Shown: piece by piece, positions 1-12,619 of the stretch
Numbering within the stretch: the first letter of the stretch is position 1
Layout of the letters: the number at the start of each line of letters is the position of its first letter
Source of the DNA: Moringa oleifera
Taxonomy: Eukaryota; Streptophyta; Magnoliopsida; Brassicales; Moringaceae
Length of the DNA: 64,000 nucleotides
Assembly (NCBI GenBank): GCA_021397835.1
Contig: JAJFZO010000028.1
Span: forward strand, 2,152,001-2,216,000
Reading direction: 5' to 3'
Program-made: the position numbers and the translations under genes
Notes under the pieces: model-generated
What the model saw: only the letters and a program-made list of their open reading frames with translations
Database searches by the model: none
What the model was told of the DNA's origin: nothing

Positions 1-99
1 ACTACAATGGGAAAAAGAAACTACTTTCAATATTATTATGATATCCTCAAAAATTTATCCATTGATGTCTTTGTTTTTCGTTAAGTTACATGGTTCCCA

Positions 100-489
100 C
101 TTTTTTTATAGATTCTAGGTAGTGACCAAATACTAACATATTGGATATGGTTTCACTGTCTTTCTCTAGTGAAATTAATACCTAGATGGAGGTATGTTCC
201 GAAACGAATTTGATGACCTAAAAAATGCTTCATAAGACATGTTGAAGTGTTCGATAAAATGATACTTGTAGTTGTGCTCTAAGATCAAGCAAAATCAAGC
301 TATTGAGTAGCATGAACAATGTATTAGGCTTGAACATTACCAATTCGACTTGTGTGACCATGGCCAAGAATGTCGTAATCTTGCAGGCTATCACTAAAAT
401 AAGCAAACGGGATTGCTTATGGATAACTCTTGCTTGGGTGTTCTTCTTCAAGTTCTTGTTTTCTTATACTCTTGCCATTTGGGAGTAAT
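100..489 (+). pseudogene. ABCG half-transporter C-terminal fragment, copy 1
   Basis: This is the last membrane portion of a plant ABCG (white-brown complex) half-size transporter, which in intact form exports lipids or hormones across the plasma membrane. Translated pieces in order are YWIWFHCLSLVK (about 138-176), a frameshifted middle with KCFIRHVEVFD (about 223-255), then an open stretch from about 303 to a TAA at 487-489. The open stretch holds LGLNITNSTCVT, KRDCLWITLAW and FFFKFLFSYTLA. These match the order of the conserved ABCG C-terminus: WFHYLSLVKYPYE, NITxSTC, WNCLWVT, then the last hydrophobic helix. There is no ATP-binding domain in the window and at least one frame change, so it is a relic. 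The family call comes from memory of conserved motifs; the exact ABCG member cannot be named. Confidence 0.78.
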
Positions 490-712
490 AACGACAGGAA
501 TTAATCATAGTTGAATCAAAATTTCCATTGATCTGAGTAGATATCAATAGCATTGTAAAGAATCAGACAAGAAAGAAGGAGAAAATTTGGTTAATAAATG
601 GAATTCATGTTAATCCCATATGAAAGAAAGATAAATCAACTAGATGAACTAGAAGAAAACGTTACAAGTAAATCCTTTAGTGTTGATACATTTTTTATTC
701 GTCTAAAGAAGA

Positions 713-1120
713 AATCTGAAGTTCTTGTTTACCTTCTTTTATTCTTCCTAACAATAAGGTAAAGTAAAACAAAGTCTTGAAGAAAAATCCCCAAGTAATG
801 GTAATCTAGAGGTAGTTCCATTTGCTTATATCAGTGATCCCTTATTGGCTTAGTATGTCCATGCCAGTGGTCACACAAGTTAAGGTTGTGATGTTCATGC
901 CCAAACATGTTGCTCATGCTCTTCAATAGCTTCACCTTCACGACCATGGGCATTGCTCCTAGTGGTATGTTATCGAACATTTGGACTCCCCTCATGAACC
1001 ATTTCGTGGGGTTATCAAACTCGTTCTGTAGCACTCCCTTGTATGGATACTTAAGCAGAGAAATATAGTGAAACCATATCCAGTAGAGAGGGATTTGATC
1101 ACGAGAAATGAAGAATCCAC
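713..1120 (-). pseudogene. ABCG half-transporter C-terminal fragment, copy 2 (inverted)
   Basis: This is a second, better preserved ABCG C-terminal exon on the opposite strand. Reading down from about 1120 it gives [55 protein letters not shown] and [15 protein letters not shown]. After a frame change near 840 it continues as TDISKWNYL, a TAG stop where the family usually has Trp, then TWGFFFKTLFYFTLLLG. This is the typical C-terminal transmembrane end of plant ABCG transporters. It lies tail-to-tail with copy 1, about 230 bases apart, and covers the same part of the protein. The stop and frameshift make it non-functional. The two fragments probably come from an inverted duplication of one gene or from neighbouring paralogues. 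Confidence 0.8.
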
Positions 1121-1336
1121 AGAAGAAAAAAAAAATCAGTGAGTGTATACATGCCTTTTAATAGCTTCTTTCACTAGGCGAAATAATGCATAAATGTTCA
1201 AATTTGTTATGATCAGCTTGGAAATGTCCAAAGCTTAGCTTATCGTTCTCTAGTGCTTATTTATTTATTTATTTTTCTTGTTTTTTGATTTTTAATATTT
1301 TTGCTAGTATTTGCAATAAATCTAAATCTGGTTGGA

Positions 1337-1592
1337 GGAATTGCTGCTTATGCATCAGTTACAGAGGCAGTTACGACAGCTGCGATAGTTGCTTTGGCTA
1401 CAACGAGTTACAGAGGCTGTTGTGGTAGCAGCGACAGCTATTTTAGCTGCAGCCAATTGTAGAGGCTGCTGTGACAGCTTCTTTGGCGGTAACAATTGCG
1501 GAAGTTGCTGTGGCAGATGCTTTAGCTACAGCCAGTTGTAGAGGCTATTATGGTAGCTGCTTTGGCTACAGCAAATGCAACTGGATTATGAG
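1337..1592. repeat. 39-48 bp Ala-coding-like minisatellite
   Basis: About five imperfect units of 39-48 bp share a core resembling CAGTTGCAGAGGCTGTTGTG, followed by GTAGCTGCTTTGGCTACAG. The tract is visibly richer in G and C than its surroundings. Most units are 39-40 bp, near a multiple of three. The plus-strand consensus reads as an Ala/Val-rich stretch (AVAEAVVVAALAT), like Ala-rich regions in some plant proteins, but stops appear when units are read in one frame. I see it as a degenerate coding minisatellite or a captured Ala-rich exon; no family can be named. Confidence 0.6.
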
Positions 1593-1719
1593 TTGATTGA
1601 GGAACCGAACATGGCCATATTTGTATAATATAGTTTTCATTATTATCAAAGGCATGCCCATGCTTGTAAGAAATTGTAAACCTACGTGACTCATTAGAGA
1701 TGGTAGATGTAGTGCTATT

Positions 1720-2048
1720 TTGATCTTTAATGCCAGTTCTGGCATTAAAACTTTAATGATTAACGCCAGTTCTTCAACCACTGCCATTAAAAGCTCTATT
1801 GATTGACGCCAGTTGTTGAAGAATTGGCATTAAAGGAGCTAGGGATGGTCTTTTATTGCCAGTTTTTATTTGACTGACATTATAGGCTAATCTTTAACAT
1901 CAGTTTATTGTTAACTGATGTTAAAGATCTCATTTAATGATAGTTTTGGAATAATTGTCATTAAAAGTTTTATTGAACCTTTTAATGACAGTTTTTTTCA
2001 ATAATTGTCATTAAATTGTTGTCGCTTATTATAATTTTTATAGTAGTG
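1720..2048 (+). mobile_element. CACTA-like terminal repeat array (right end)
   Basis: The stretch repeats short inverted motifs of the form TTTAATGACAG and TGTCATTAAA, and related GCCAGTT/GGCATTAAA motifs, then ends in TATAGTAGTG at 2048. Subterminal inverted arrays followed by a terminus complementary to CACTA are the usual layout of a CACTA transposon end. The sequence right after 2048 resumes a CACTA second-ORF relic, so this end may belong to an element nested in that relic. I could not find the left end or a matching 3-bp target duplication. Confidence 0.4.
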
Positions 2049-2097
2049 TATGCTTTAAATGCAAGAGTAAAGGCGTGAGTTTACTGTAATAAAGCTT

Positions 2098-2690
2098 TTT
2101 AAATGAGCCCACACTAAGAACTTCAACCTTGATGAGTTCATAGATGAGTGTGCCAGACAAATAAATGTAAGTTAGTCATCTTTAACACTTAGTAAATAAC
2201 TAAAATTATGTTATTTTTTCTACTGTTCTATTTGATTTAACTAACAAGTAAGTCAATAAATTGCTTTATTGTAGAAACACTTCGAGGAGTTGGTTTCTTT
2301 AACTTCTTAGTTAAAGGAGGGATCTTCTAACATACTTGAGGCAGACTACACTGAGCTTTACTATAATGCAATAGGTGAAGAGAAGAAGCATCAGGTGTAT
2401 GGCATTGATAGTTAAGCTCAGTTATGGTATTCAGGTGACAACTCTAGTAGTGGACGCTGTATTGTAGCCATGGAGATATGTGCTCTCTGATGAAAGCTTT
2501 GGAAAAGTGCATGGAGTTGGAGCATAAGGCTATATAAGAACCATTGGATGAGAAATGTAAGGTAAGAACGCATGGTCACTTATGTTACTAGAGCGATATA
2601 TGCAGAAGCACTTACAAAAGGAGCTTGATATGAATATGTGCATCCACAAGAATAAGGCGCTCCTTTAAAAAAAATGCACCTCCAACACCA
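2098..2690 (+). pseudogene. Degenerate CACTA second ORF (Ptta/En-Spm type)
   Basis: Broken plus-strand reading frames show pieces typical of the second protein of plant CACTA elements (plant transposase Ptta/En/Spm, the TNPA-like DNA-binding partner of TNP2). The pieces are NFNLDEFIDECARQI near 2115, HFEELVSLTS after a small intron-like gap, then ADYTELYYNAIGEEKKHQVY with GIDS near 2340-2415. These resemble the family's FIDEHARQI and the C-terminal GGxKKGRVYGLGS motif. The minus-strand relic near 13.2 kb carries a related string (SNLDKFIDKHSKQG). Several stops interrupt the frame. It sits just inside the terminal array that ends at 3250, as expected for an ORF near the right end of a CACTA element. 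Confidence 0.55.
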
Positions 2691-2867
2691 CCTAATTCTT
2701 AGATGCCATTTCTTTTATGAATAGAATATTTAATTTTATTTATATAATTTTTATTTTATGAAGAACAGAAAATATGTTGTATTTAATTTTTTATTATATA
2801 TAATTTATTTTCTTGAATTTTATCTAATTTTAAATTAAGTATCTATTTTGAAAATGAATATTAAACT

Positions 2868-3250
2868 TAATAACCGATTCAAATTAGTCACTAACTAAAT
2901 CTTTAGTGACCAACTCTAATCAATCACTAACTAAAATTTTAGCGATTGATTCAAATCGGTCGCTAAAGATTTATTTAGCGACTAATTGGAATTGGTCGCT
3001 AACTAAAATCTGTTAACAATTAATTTTATTCAATCGCTAACTTTAACGATTTATTATAATCGGTTGTCAAATTAATCGCTAAAACCATCGTTAGCCCATG
3101 GTGTCTTAGAATTGATTAAAGTCAGTCATTAAATTAGCGATAAACTTCAAAATTGGTAATTTTTTTTGTGACAATTATTTTTACTACTGATAAAATTTGT
3201 CGTTAATTTGTCGCTAAAAACTTTAGCAATAGTTTTTTTTTTCTTTAGTG
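2868..3250 (+). mobile_element. CACTA subterminal array and right terminus
   Basis: The stretch repeats TTTAGCGAC and its complement GTCGCTAAA in both orientations about a dozen times (for example near 2938, 2968, 3000, 3195), then ends in TTTCTTTAGTG at 3250. Read on the minus strand the end is CACTAAAGAAAA, a standard CACTA terminus. The next three bases are ACA, the candidate target duplication. The matching left end was not found in the window, so the element is truncated, rearranged, or begins upstream of base 1. Confidence 0.6.
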
Positions 3251-6200
3251 ACAGATTCATCTAGGGTGTAAAGCTTGACTTTCAAGAACTAAACATCATT
3301 CAACGAAAGAAAAGTGGAATCTATAAGTTGGTTGTTAGAGGTATGTGCATTGACAACGTCATTAAACCATATAAAATTCAATTATTTGCTCTTTCTTACA
3401 ATTTTTTATGTTATTATGATTTATTTGTTTATTTACTTGCTATTTAGTTAAGAAATTAACAACTAAAATGCATATTAGAGCTAAGTAGTTAAATTTTCTT
3501 TTAGAAAAACCCAATTCTTTGCACTCTTTGGTTGCAACCGTAGAGCTGACAAAAAAGTATAGAAATAAGGTCTCTCATGTGCCATAAGGCCTAAGATTTA
3601 TTGGTAAGGCAACAAATGTAGTTGAAGGAAACAAACTCAAGTTTGAATCATGGCATAGAATATTAGGATACACTAATGAACAAAGGCTCTTAGAATTAAA
3701 TACATAAAGTTATTTAGTGGATAAAAAAATCATTTAAGATTTTGTAAGTAATGCATTTTAGGTAAGCAGCACAGGCTCAACTTAAGCATGGAATCAACAA
3801 ATAAAGAAGAATTTAGAGTACCTCCATGTTGATCTCTAGGGCCCAAAAAAAAAAAAAAAAAACTCCAAAACATAGAGGTGTATGGCATTTCTTATTTATA
3901 ATAGTTGCCTAATTTAAATATTTTGAATGTATCTATTAAATGTTAAAAATTTTTATTTTAAAAAAGGAATTAAAAAACTTTAATAAAAAATAATAAGGAG
4001 AAGTTAAAAGTTGTATGAAAAAATAATGGATTAGAATTCTACAATCTTATAGTTGATAAATTTAATAATGAAATTGATATTGATAGGTGTAAATCAATAA
4101 GGAGACTCTACACCACAATAGGTAAAAATAAAGGAAGAATCAGACATTAATGAATAGGCTTAAATGCATGCTCTTCCAAACTGATCTAAGCAACACATTT
4201 TGAGGTAAGGCTATCACCATAAGAATATATCCTATAGAGAGATTACCTTCTAAAGTTATAAACCCAAAAATTTCACAAGAGATATAGAGTTAGAAGCCTC
4301 CAAGACTAGATCACCTAGAGGTTTTTGCTATGTTTAGCTTATACATAGAACAAAAAAGGAAGGTTAAAGTTGAATTCTCAAAAATACATCTTTAGAGTGC
4401 CTTGAAATAATCTAAGGTAAAGAATATATGAAGGCTGGTGGTGGCACAACAAAACCACTATTAGTAAAAGTGTTATATTTGGCTAGCTTACTGTATATTG
4501 CATAATAATGCTTTTTTACAAGATCTTATGACACTTATAAAGCATCAATTCTAGAGAATCTATTTCAATATTCAAGTTACCTTAATATAACTAGACCTAT
4601 CAAGCAAAGTAAATAACTTATTTCAATTTCATCTTAATCGAGTTGCTCTACTCTCATTCTTTTTTATGTTCTTTTACATTCTTGTTTCTTATTCTTGGTC
4701 AAGATATTGTTTAGCTCGCTTTTCCTTTTGGGGTTTTAGGATTTTTAGTATAAACAAAGACAATATCATCCCTAGTAACATTATAGAGGCTAAACTAAAT
4801 GCCACAAATAGAGGATAGAGCTAGTGGTAGTTGTATGTTCATGAGGAGTCTTTCAAAGTTAGGTAAGGTTGCAATGTTACTTCTTAAAACTACCTTTGTC
4901 ATGAACATAAACATAAGTCTCATCCAATTCAACCTGAACAATCGACATTTGATAATAGCATTCATGACCATGTTGTGCGAGCTAAGTCATGGAATGTACA
5001 TTGCAACTTTTATATTGTTTAAAAAAGCACCTTGATGGCTAGGTCAGGGCTATAAATTTTTGATATATCAGCCCATAGTCCTTTTTTATTTTTAAGATTA
5101 GAGTAATCTTTTCTTATTTGGATATTTGTACCAATCCTAAGAAGTGCTCCTAATGTCTAACACCAGGATCTTGGGTCCTCTTTCCTCTGAGGGCTAAGAC
5201 CTTTGTGGTTATCCATCCATACTTGTTAAAAGACTTGGTTGGAAGCTGATTTTACTTTAATTTTAGTGACAAAATTAAGGCTCTACCGAAAATAGTTTTG
5301 TTGCTCAATCTTCTCGAAACTCATCAACCAAGGACATTACTATTTTACCTTCACAAGGCTTCCTCACTAGGAGCCCTACATGAGAGCATTCTATGGTGAG
5401 TTCATGTCAGATAATGAACTAAGTAGTCTAAATTAGTCTCACAAACATAACAACTCCTATTTTTTTCTTTGGTGTTTAAGGTTATTTTGAGATAAACAGA
5501 TTTATCAGCCCAAATTTGAGGATTAGGGGTTTAATAAAGTAGATGATGGTAAAGCCTTTTTCTTGTCTGCTTATTCTCCTTTCTATGCTAACTTCTAAAA
5601 CACATTCATGAAAGGACCTCAAATGGAACTAAAGGGTCTTAGTCCTATGTTAGGGATGTTTCCCATCCTATTATTGCATAGCTAATCTTTGTTGCTCCTC
5701 CAAAGATAAGAAAAATCGATTCCATGAGCATGTTGACACCGATAAGGAAGAAAAAAAACTATTAAGGGCAAGCCCCAAGCTAATAAAAGAAAGTGTAAGA
5801 TGGCTTCCTTAGATGATGATAATGTCCAAATCTTGGCAGACTAGATCCTTGTGTTACATGCTAATAAAAGAGCTTAGACGAGGCTTTCTCTTGCATTTGT
5901 ATTAGTATTATGTTTCATCAAATAATTCTAGAGAAGGATCAAAGGGAGATAAGAGACACAAAAAATAACAAGGTACATGAGATATTGATTTTTGCCTTTG
6001 AGTATTTATACATTTAGCTTCTTTTTATGAGGCATTTAAGTAAAGATGTCCCCTAACTATTATTGCGTCACATTATCCACATTACTAGAAAGGCAATATA
6101 AAGAATTTTAATTGTTGATGTTTAACCAATCAAATGCTACATAATTATGAACCTATGAAAAGTTTATTAATCTTTCAAATGAAGATATTTATTTTTGTTC

Positions 6201-9200
6201 CATATTAAAGAAAGATTGATCTTAAGTTAAAGGAATGTTGATTATGCTACTTTTAATGCATCTAACGATTTGGGGTATGTTTAAAACAAGTCTACTTCTT
6301 TATTAGTGAGCTATGTTTTGATTACTCAAATAAGGTACGTAGTTACAATATGAAGCATGTGCCATGGGTATTTAAGTGGTAGCAACGTGCGAATCAATAA
6401 GCTTCTAGTACTTAGGGACTCATGATCAATAATTCATCAAATAAATGGCGAATGAGAAATAAGTGACCTAAAATTTGTCTCTTACAATTAATACCTAATA
6501 CACTTAATTAAAGTTTTTTTAGACAATTTTATTCGATTATGTGTTGAGAGAAAATTATCAATTCACTGATACGTTGCCAATTGTAATTATGATGTTTTAC
6601 ATAGATTTTGAAAAAGAGATTCAACTTATAAAAATTGAAAAGTAAGACCTACTAGCTTATTGCATGTATGTAAATGACCAATCAAATAAACAATCTTAGT
6701 ACTATGATATCAAGTAATACAGGAAAAAAAAAGATATGTTTCTAAGGATTTGAAAGTTACAAACATAGTATCTAGAAATTTAGCCATTAGATTTTTTTTA
6801 GATGCATTGTAACAGAAACTATGATTATGATTTTAAGGCATATTGACTTCATAGAAGTAATAAACAATATTATGAAGAAAATTTATAAAGGAGTTAATGG
6901 CACACATATATAAGGATAAGAGCTTGAATTGGAAATATTAGCTAACAAGGGAATATATCTACATCAATTGTGAAAGAATATGTTGCAAGTGCTAGAATTA
7001 TGCTGATGAAGGCCACATTTCCTAAACTCCATTGCAAGTCATAATAACACCTTGGTTGTTCTCCCAACTTTCTCACATCTCACGTAACCTAAGCCATTTG
7101 ATAGGTAGTCACTAATATGTTCTCATCGGAAAAAAAAAATTACTTGAGAAAATATGGATAGCAACATGATAAAGGAATTATTCCAATTGAAAACCTAACA
7201 TTTTACCACCAAAAAATTAGTGGAGTTGTAAAGGTTGCGAATAAGTACAATAAGAATATTTTTGAGAAAATAACAAAAAACATAAAAAGATGACTTGAGA
7301 TCCTCTTATTCTCCATTCATTATTATCTCACATTAGTATGAACTTACATAAGGCTAACTCCATTTTTCTAGGTGTGTGGAATGGAAGCATTATTGGCTGT
7401 TGAGGTTCCGATTCTTTAAGATTTAAATGGGAACTATTAGAAGAAGAATAAATCAAGGTTTTATATGAGTAATTGAACAAAAAACAATAGGTAACACTTT
7501 GCTAGAAGTAACTTTATAAGGGAAAAAAATAGACAATTGATAAAGGCATACAATCAGAAACTTTTTCCTAGTCTTATTTTATAATAGCCCTTATATGGTA
7601 AACAATATATTCTTTGATGGTATATTCATTTTGTCTAGCATGGATATGAACTGCCTAATCCCATTAACTTGTAAGTTGTGAAGAAATATTTTTCTTAGAA
7701 GACTAACAAAATCCTATATGAAAATCAACCTAACATTGGCAAAAAATAAAAATAAAAAAGATATTGCCTAAGGTAATGGATTCACCTTTTTCAAACTAAC
7801 TATACAAGCCATTATCCCTTTGTCACCTATGTTATATATTCTTCCTACGTTCTGCCTACTTTTGTCAAATAATATTTTCTCTCATTGCTTAGATATTGTA
7901 CATGACCAATATATCATATTCTTTTTTTCTACTCTTCAAAAATCTACAATTTTCACATACTTATTATTGTAAATGATTAAGTTAAGAAGCGTTTCTAGTG
8001 ATCACTAGAACAATAATATGCATCACTTGTGGAAAAAATAAAAAGGAAAGGAAAAAGAAAAAGAAGAAAAAAATTTCTCTTGGTAAAAGTTACTTGCTAG
8101 AGTCTTTGGTATAAAGAACCAAAGAATTGTAACTAATTTTTTTGTTGTTTTATATATAAGATGGTATAAAGAACCAAAAGTAAGAAAATTTCTCATTTTG
8201 TAGACCTCACACAATATGATCAAGAATGAGTGATAAAATCTCTGAAGTTAAGAACAAAAGTACTATTCTCCATCACACATACTATAAATTGCATGGAACT
8301 AGGTTAAAAAAAAAAACACAAAAAAATGACAACTTAAAACATTTTGACTTGTTTTTTTTATTGGTAATTCTTTATCTTCATCATTCATGCCTTTTTTTCT
8401 TCACATGCTCTAAGAGAGCGCAAAATAATTAATGTGACAATTTTTTAAAAATATTATTAATATTTTATTGTTAAAATAGACTTCAGATCCAAGATTTTTT
8501 AATGTAGAATTAAGAAAAAATTTGTAAAAACAAAGAAAATTGATTTTTTTTTTCACAACAAAAGTTTTGTTGACCACTTGTATTTTATCAATCTTTCATC
8601 CCTAGCAATACATCAACAAGTACAACAACTCATTTTTTCACATCATTATTTACATTCAAATATAGCACTCATTTTGCACTATATATTCAATAAAGATCCT
8701 TAATAGGCAACAAATAGCAAAAGTCATGATAAAAATTCTACCTCATACTTTTATTAAAAGCACTTCTTGTGAGGTTCCTTGAAATTTATTATTCGACTAA
8801 GCCCAGACATTTGGGTCTAACATAACTAAGTCAAGGCATTTGGCATCATGTTTTTCATGTTATCTAAAATTGAATATATCCCATTAGGTTATAATAAACC
8901 TATTGCACCTATAAACATATACTTATTAATTCTATTTATGCTATGATTAATGTATTGTACAATACCTTTGGTAACGTTAGTAACACAAATTATAGAATAA
9001 AAGCCTAGGCAAAAGCAGTAGTAGAGACAGTGTTTTAAAAGGTTTAGGAAACCTAATCCACCCTTAACTCAAGTAATTTTTTGTTTGTTTTTAATGTAGT
9101 TGTTGATTTATATTTGGTTATATTGTGTTATGGTGCGACCATCTAACCGCTTAAAAACAATATCGTTAACTTTTGTTCAACCCCACAACAATGTAAGTTC

Positions 9201-9235
9201 TTCACTCAACTTATGGCATGTTATGTTTTCTCAAC

Positions 9236-9590
9236 TTTTGTTTAGTGACATAGTGTTTTTTGTAAGGAACATGCCATCAAGCATGTACATCTAAAAATTC
9301 CACTATGACATAGTATTATAACCCCACATTTGTAGCATCATCACTTTACTATAGCGACACCCACATCATTTAAATAGTGATGCATTTGTTTTTTTCTGTA
9401 ATTAACAAACTCTTTTGTTTAATGTCATTGTATTTTTGCAAAGCACATGCCATCAAACACATACATCTGAAGGTTCCGCTACAAGACGGTATCATAACCC
9501 CATATTTGGAGAGTCATCTGATCCTACCATAACAAGACTCGCATCATGCAAATGGTGATGCATTTGTGTCTTTTTTTCATAATTAACTAA
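9236..9590 (+). repeat. Tandem pair of about 176 bp
   Basis: Two adjacent units share, in order, TTTGTTTAGTGACAT-like starts (9238, 9413), CATGCCATCAA, TACATCTAAA/TACATCTGAA, a CCCCA(C/T)ATTTG motif and GTGATGCATTTG. Copy B holds the same pair at about 58418-58790, so the tandem duplication predates the A/B duplication. Confidence 0.65.
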
Positions 9591-12009
9591 TCTTTTTTAT
9601 GTTATTGGTTTGATCAAAATTCTTTTTTAAACGAAATTTAATTTTTGTTTTGTTTTTACACAGAGCCATAACCATTTTTTAACAAAAAAAATTCGTTAAA
9701 ATATTCCAAAATTTTTATGAAAAGTTATGATAGAAATTGATGCTGTAGAAAAAAAACTTTTGCGAGAATTTCAATAGAATATTCAATTGGAATCTTTAAA
9801 AAATTTCACTAAACATACCATAGAAAAATTGATTTATCATGTTTTAGTTTATTATTGTAATATAAGTAATTAATATTCTAACAATAAATATCGCGAAATC
9901 CTTATGAAAGCATTTTTTATTTTTTTAAAAATAAGCAAATTCCCATGAAATTGTATTGTTGTTAAGTCATTGTAACATATATGGTACACTGCCTTTATAT
10001 CATATCGTAATGCATATAATGCATTAATATCAATACATTATAAAGTTCAATGACTGTGATATGCTAATTTCAAAAGGGACTAATGAGATCTTATGTAAAT
10101 AATTACAAATATGATTGGCATAAAAAAAAAGTTTAAATTTCAATTTGATAATTTATTTTAATTAACTAAAGATGTAATTATAATATTTTTGTTTATTTAA
10201 TTTTCAAAATTTAAATGCTTTTTTATGATATTTAATGTAAATTTAAGTATAATCATTTTTAGATGAAATTAAATGTGTTATTACTTTATAAGATGATTTC
10301 AATAAGAACATTATTTTTATAACTTGTAATAAAGATTAATTTTATATTTATTTAATTATTATGAATTCATACATATTACACAAATATGTTAATCATTGAT
10401 ATATGCATATGTATATGTATATATATATATTCAAATCATATGAATATAAAAAAAAAAAATTTTTTGCATTATGTTTGAATTTTATGAATTTTATTAAAAT
10501 TACTTATATTTTATTTCTTAAATATTTTAAATTTAACATGATGTTTTGATTAAAGATATTAATACAATTGAAATCTAGAAGACATCATTTTTAGCATTCG
10601 AATTTTAGAAGGTTAAAATATCGTCGTTTTAGATTTCCATTCAGGTTGCTTTTAAACCTAGCTACTAGTTCCTTTCATCTCAATGCTGCACAAGTTGTTT
10701 CCCTTCTCTTTTATGTTGACAGTCCTCTTTATTGGGATATTTTTATGACTGTCTATGATATCTGATAGAAAAAATAATTCGTTATAAAAGCAATCTTGTA
10801 GCTCGTTTCTTCCATTAGTCTTTTTTCTTTAAAAGGGTATTAATCACGAAAGTTGGTTTTTCAATATCACGAATCTCTCTTTTTACTTTAGAGTTCATTT
10901 TTTTTCATCATAACCTTTTTACTTGTGATCAATAATGATAATGAGCTTTTTGGTGTTGAAACAATGGTTACATTGGACATGAAGAGTAAAATAAGAGATG
11001 AGATATATGTTATATGCATGACTAGCATATAAGCTTGGTGATTCCTATACTTGGTATAATTGCCTGCTCTACTAAGGGTTTTGTGGTGTCACTTAATGAA
11101 TCTTTGTTACCTTATTTTTTTCTTTCCATTACATTGATACTTTGGTTGTTGAAAAATATTTGGTTACTAAATTGAAGCCCTTTTTATGAAAATTACAAAT
11201 ATGCAATCGGGTTTTTCGGCCGTGGTTTAACAGTTCCCTTTCCAATTAAAGAGACAAATTAATTACTTCTTAAAAATATAGATACAGAGATTTTCTTTTT
11301 TTCCTTTTTCTTAAGTTTTTCTTGGTCTACCTTGAATTAGTCTTTTCTCATTAATGAAATAAACTTGTTAAATTAGATGAGATGCCTAGTTAGAAGTTGG
11401 ATTGAGTGTGTCATATTAACCCTTTCTTTTGGTAAATATTTTTATCATTGATGTATGCAATGAAATGGCAAGTGAATAGGAACTATATCAATGGGAAATT
11501 AAGTCACTTTCAATTAATGTGAGCACTTTTATATTTGTAGAATTGCAATTTGTTTTGACTTCATGAAATTATTTTCTTGTTTTTCTTTTTTTATTTTTTG
11601 AGTGTCATTTTGAACATAATTTAATCAATTTCATATGTATAAGTTTTATACATATTATAACTTATAATATGTATAATTAGGATCTTCATGTGATTTAATT
11701 TGTGTTGTTTTAAAAGAAAACAAAAAAACTATTTTACTTGGTAATGTTAACATAAAACTAAATAAATCATTACTATTTATTTTATCAAAATTATTATGTG
11801 TTAATATTTATTTAAAAGATCAATAAAAATAGACACATTATTACAATTTGGGACTTTTATTGTCTGTAAATTTATTAAAATATTTAGTTATCGATATTTA
11901 TTCAAAATAAATAAATCACTACTACACTATTTATGATTTTGTAAATTTGATTATATATAAATTTATATTTATATTTTTTTTATGGTGTTGCTTAAATTTT
12001 ATCCTTAAA

Positions 12010-12370
12010 TTTGAAAATTTGGCCATTAAAGGACTTTAAGACGAACAAGTGAAAAAAAAATTTCCCTGCTAAATTATTGATCTTGAAAACAATAAGCGAA
12101 GAAAGATGAACTAGTGACACAAAGATTCCCTCGCTAAATTATTGGTCACAGAAACACTTAACGACAAAATGTGAACTTCATCGTTAAACCTAGAGATAAA
12201 ATCTAGTCTACTTCTAAGTTAGAGATGAAAGATATTGTCGCCAATTCATCATATTCTAGTGATGGACATGCGAAAGATCCACAATGAACTAGTGTCTTAC
12301 TAAGCTTGAGGGTTTAGCAACACACACGTGTCCATCTCTAACCTGAAGATTCTTCATGATGGACTTTTTC
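12010..12370 (-). mobile_element. CACTA-type subterminal repeats, copy A
   Basis: Repeated motifs such as CCTCGCTAAATTATTGGTC, AACACTTAACGAC and CATCGTTAAACC lie just downstream (minus-strand sense) of the CACTA second-ORF relic at 12.6-13.6 kb. This is the position expected for the 3' subterminal region of a minus-strand CACTA element. A string CACTACTACAC at 11917 could be the outer terminus but is too diverged to be sure. Confidence 0.45.
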
Positions 12371-12619
12371 ATCGATTCTTTGTGGTCAAACTAATTTTAA
12401 TAATAAAAATAATATATTTTACATTAGTTATTTATTTATCTTTTAATTTTTTATATTATTTAATTGTATAAATCAACACATATTGAAGAATAAAAAACTA
12501 AAATTAAATCTAATCAACATTAAATAGAAGTAAAATTAATACACAAAAGTACTATACTAAACTTTAAATCAAATAACATAAATGAAAATAAAGAAATCAC
12601 TCATCAATTGGAGCCATCA

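Noticed and set aside
1..40. CACTA left terminus at the window edge (ACTACAATGGGAAAAAG)
   Set aside because: The first base of a CACTA would be outside the window, and the inner bases do not match either right terminus found at 2048 or 3250.
4799..5035. Paired ORFs in copies A (4799-5035) and B (54527-54748) sharing KTTFVMNINISLIQF
   Set aside because: The shared frame is about what two 88%-identical non-coding copies would give; amino acid identity is lower than nucleotide identity, so there is no sign of purifying selection.
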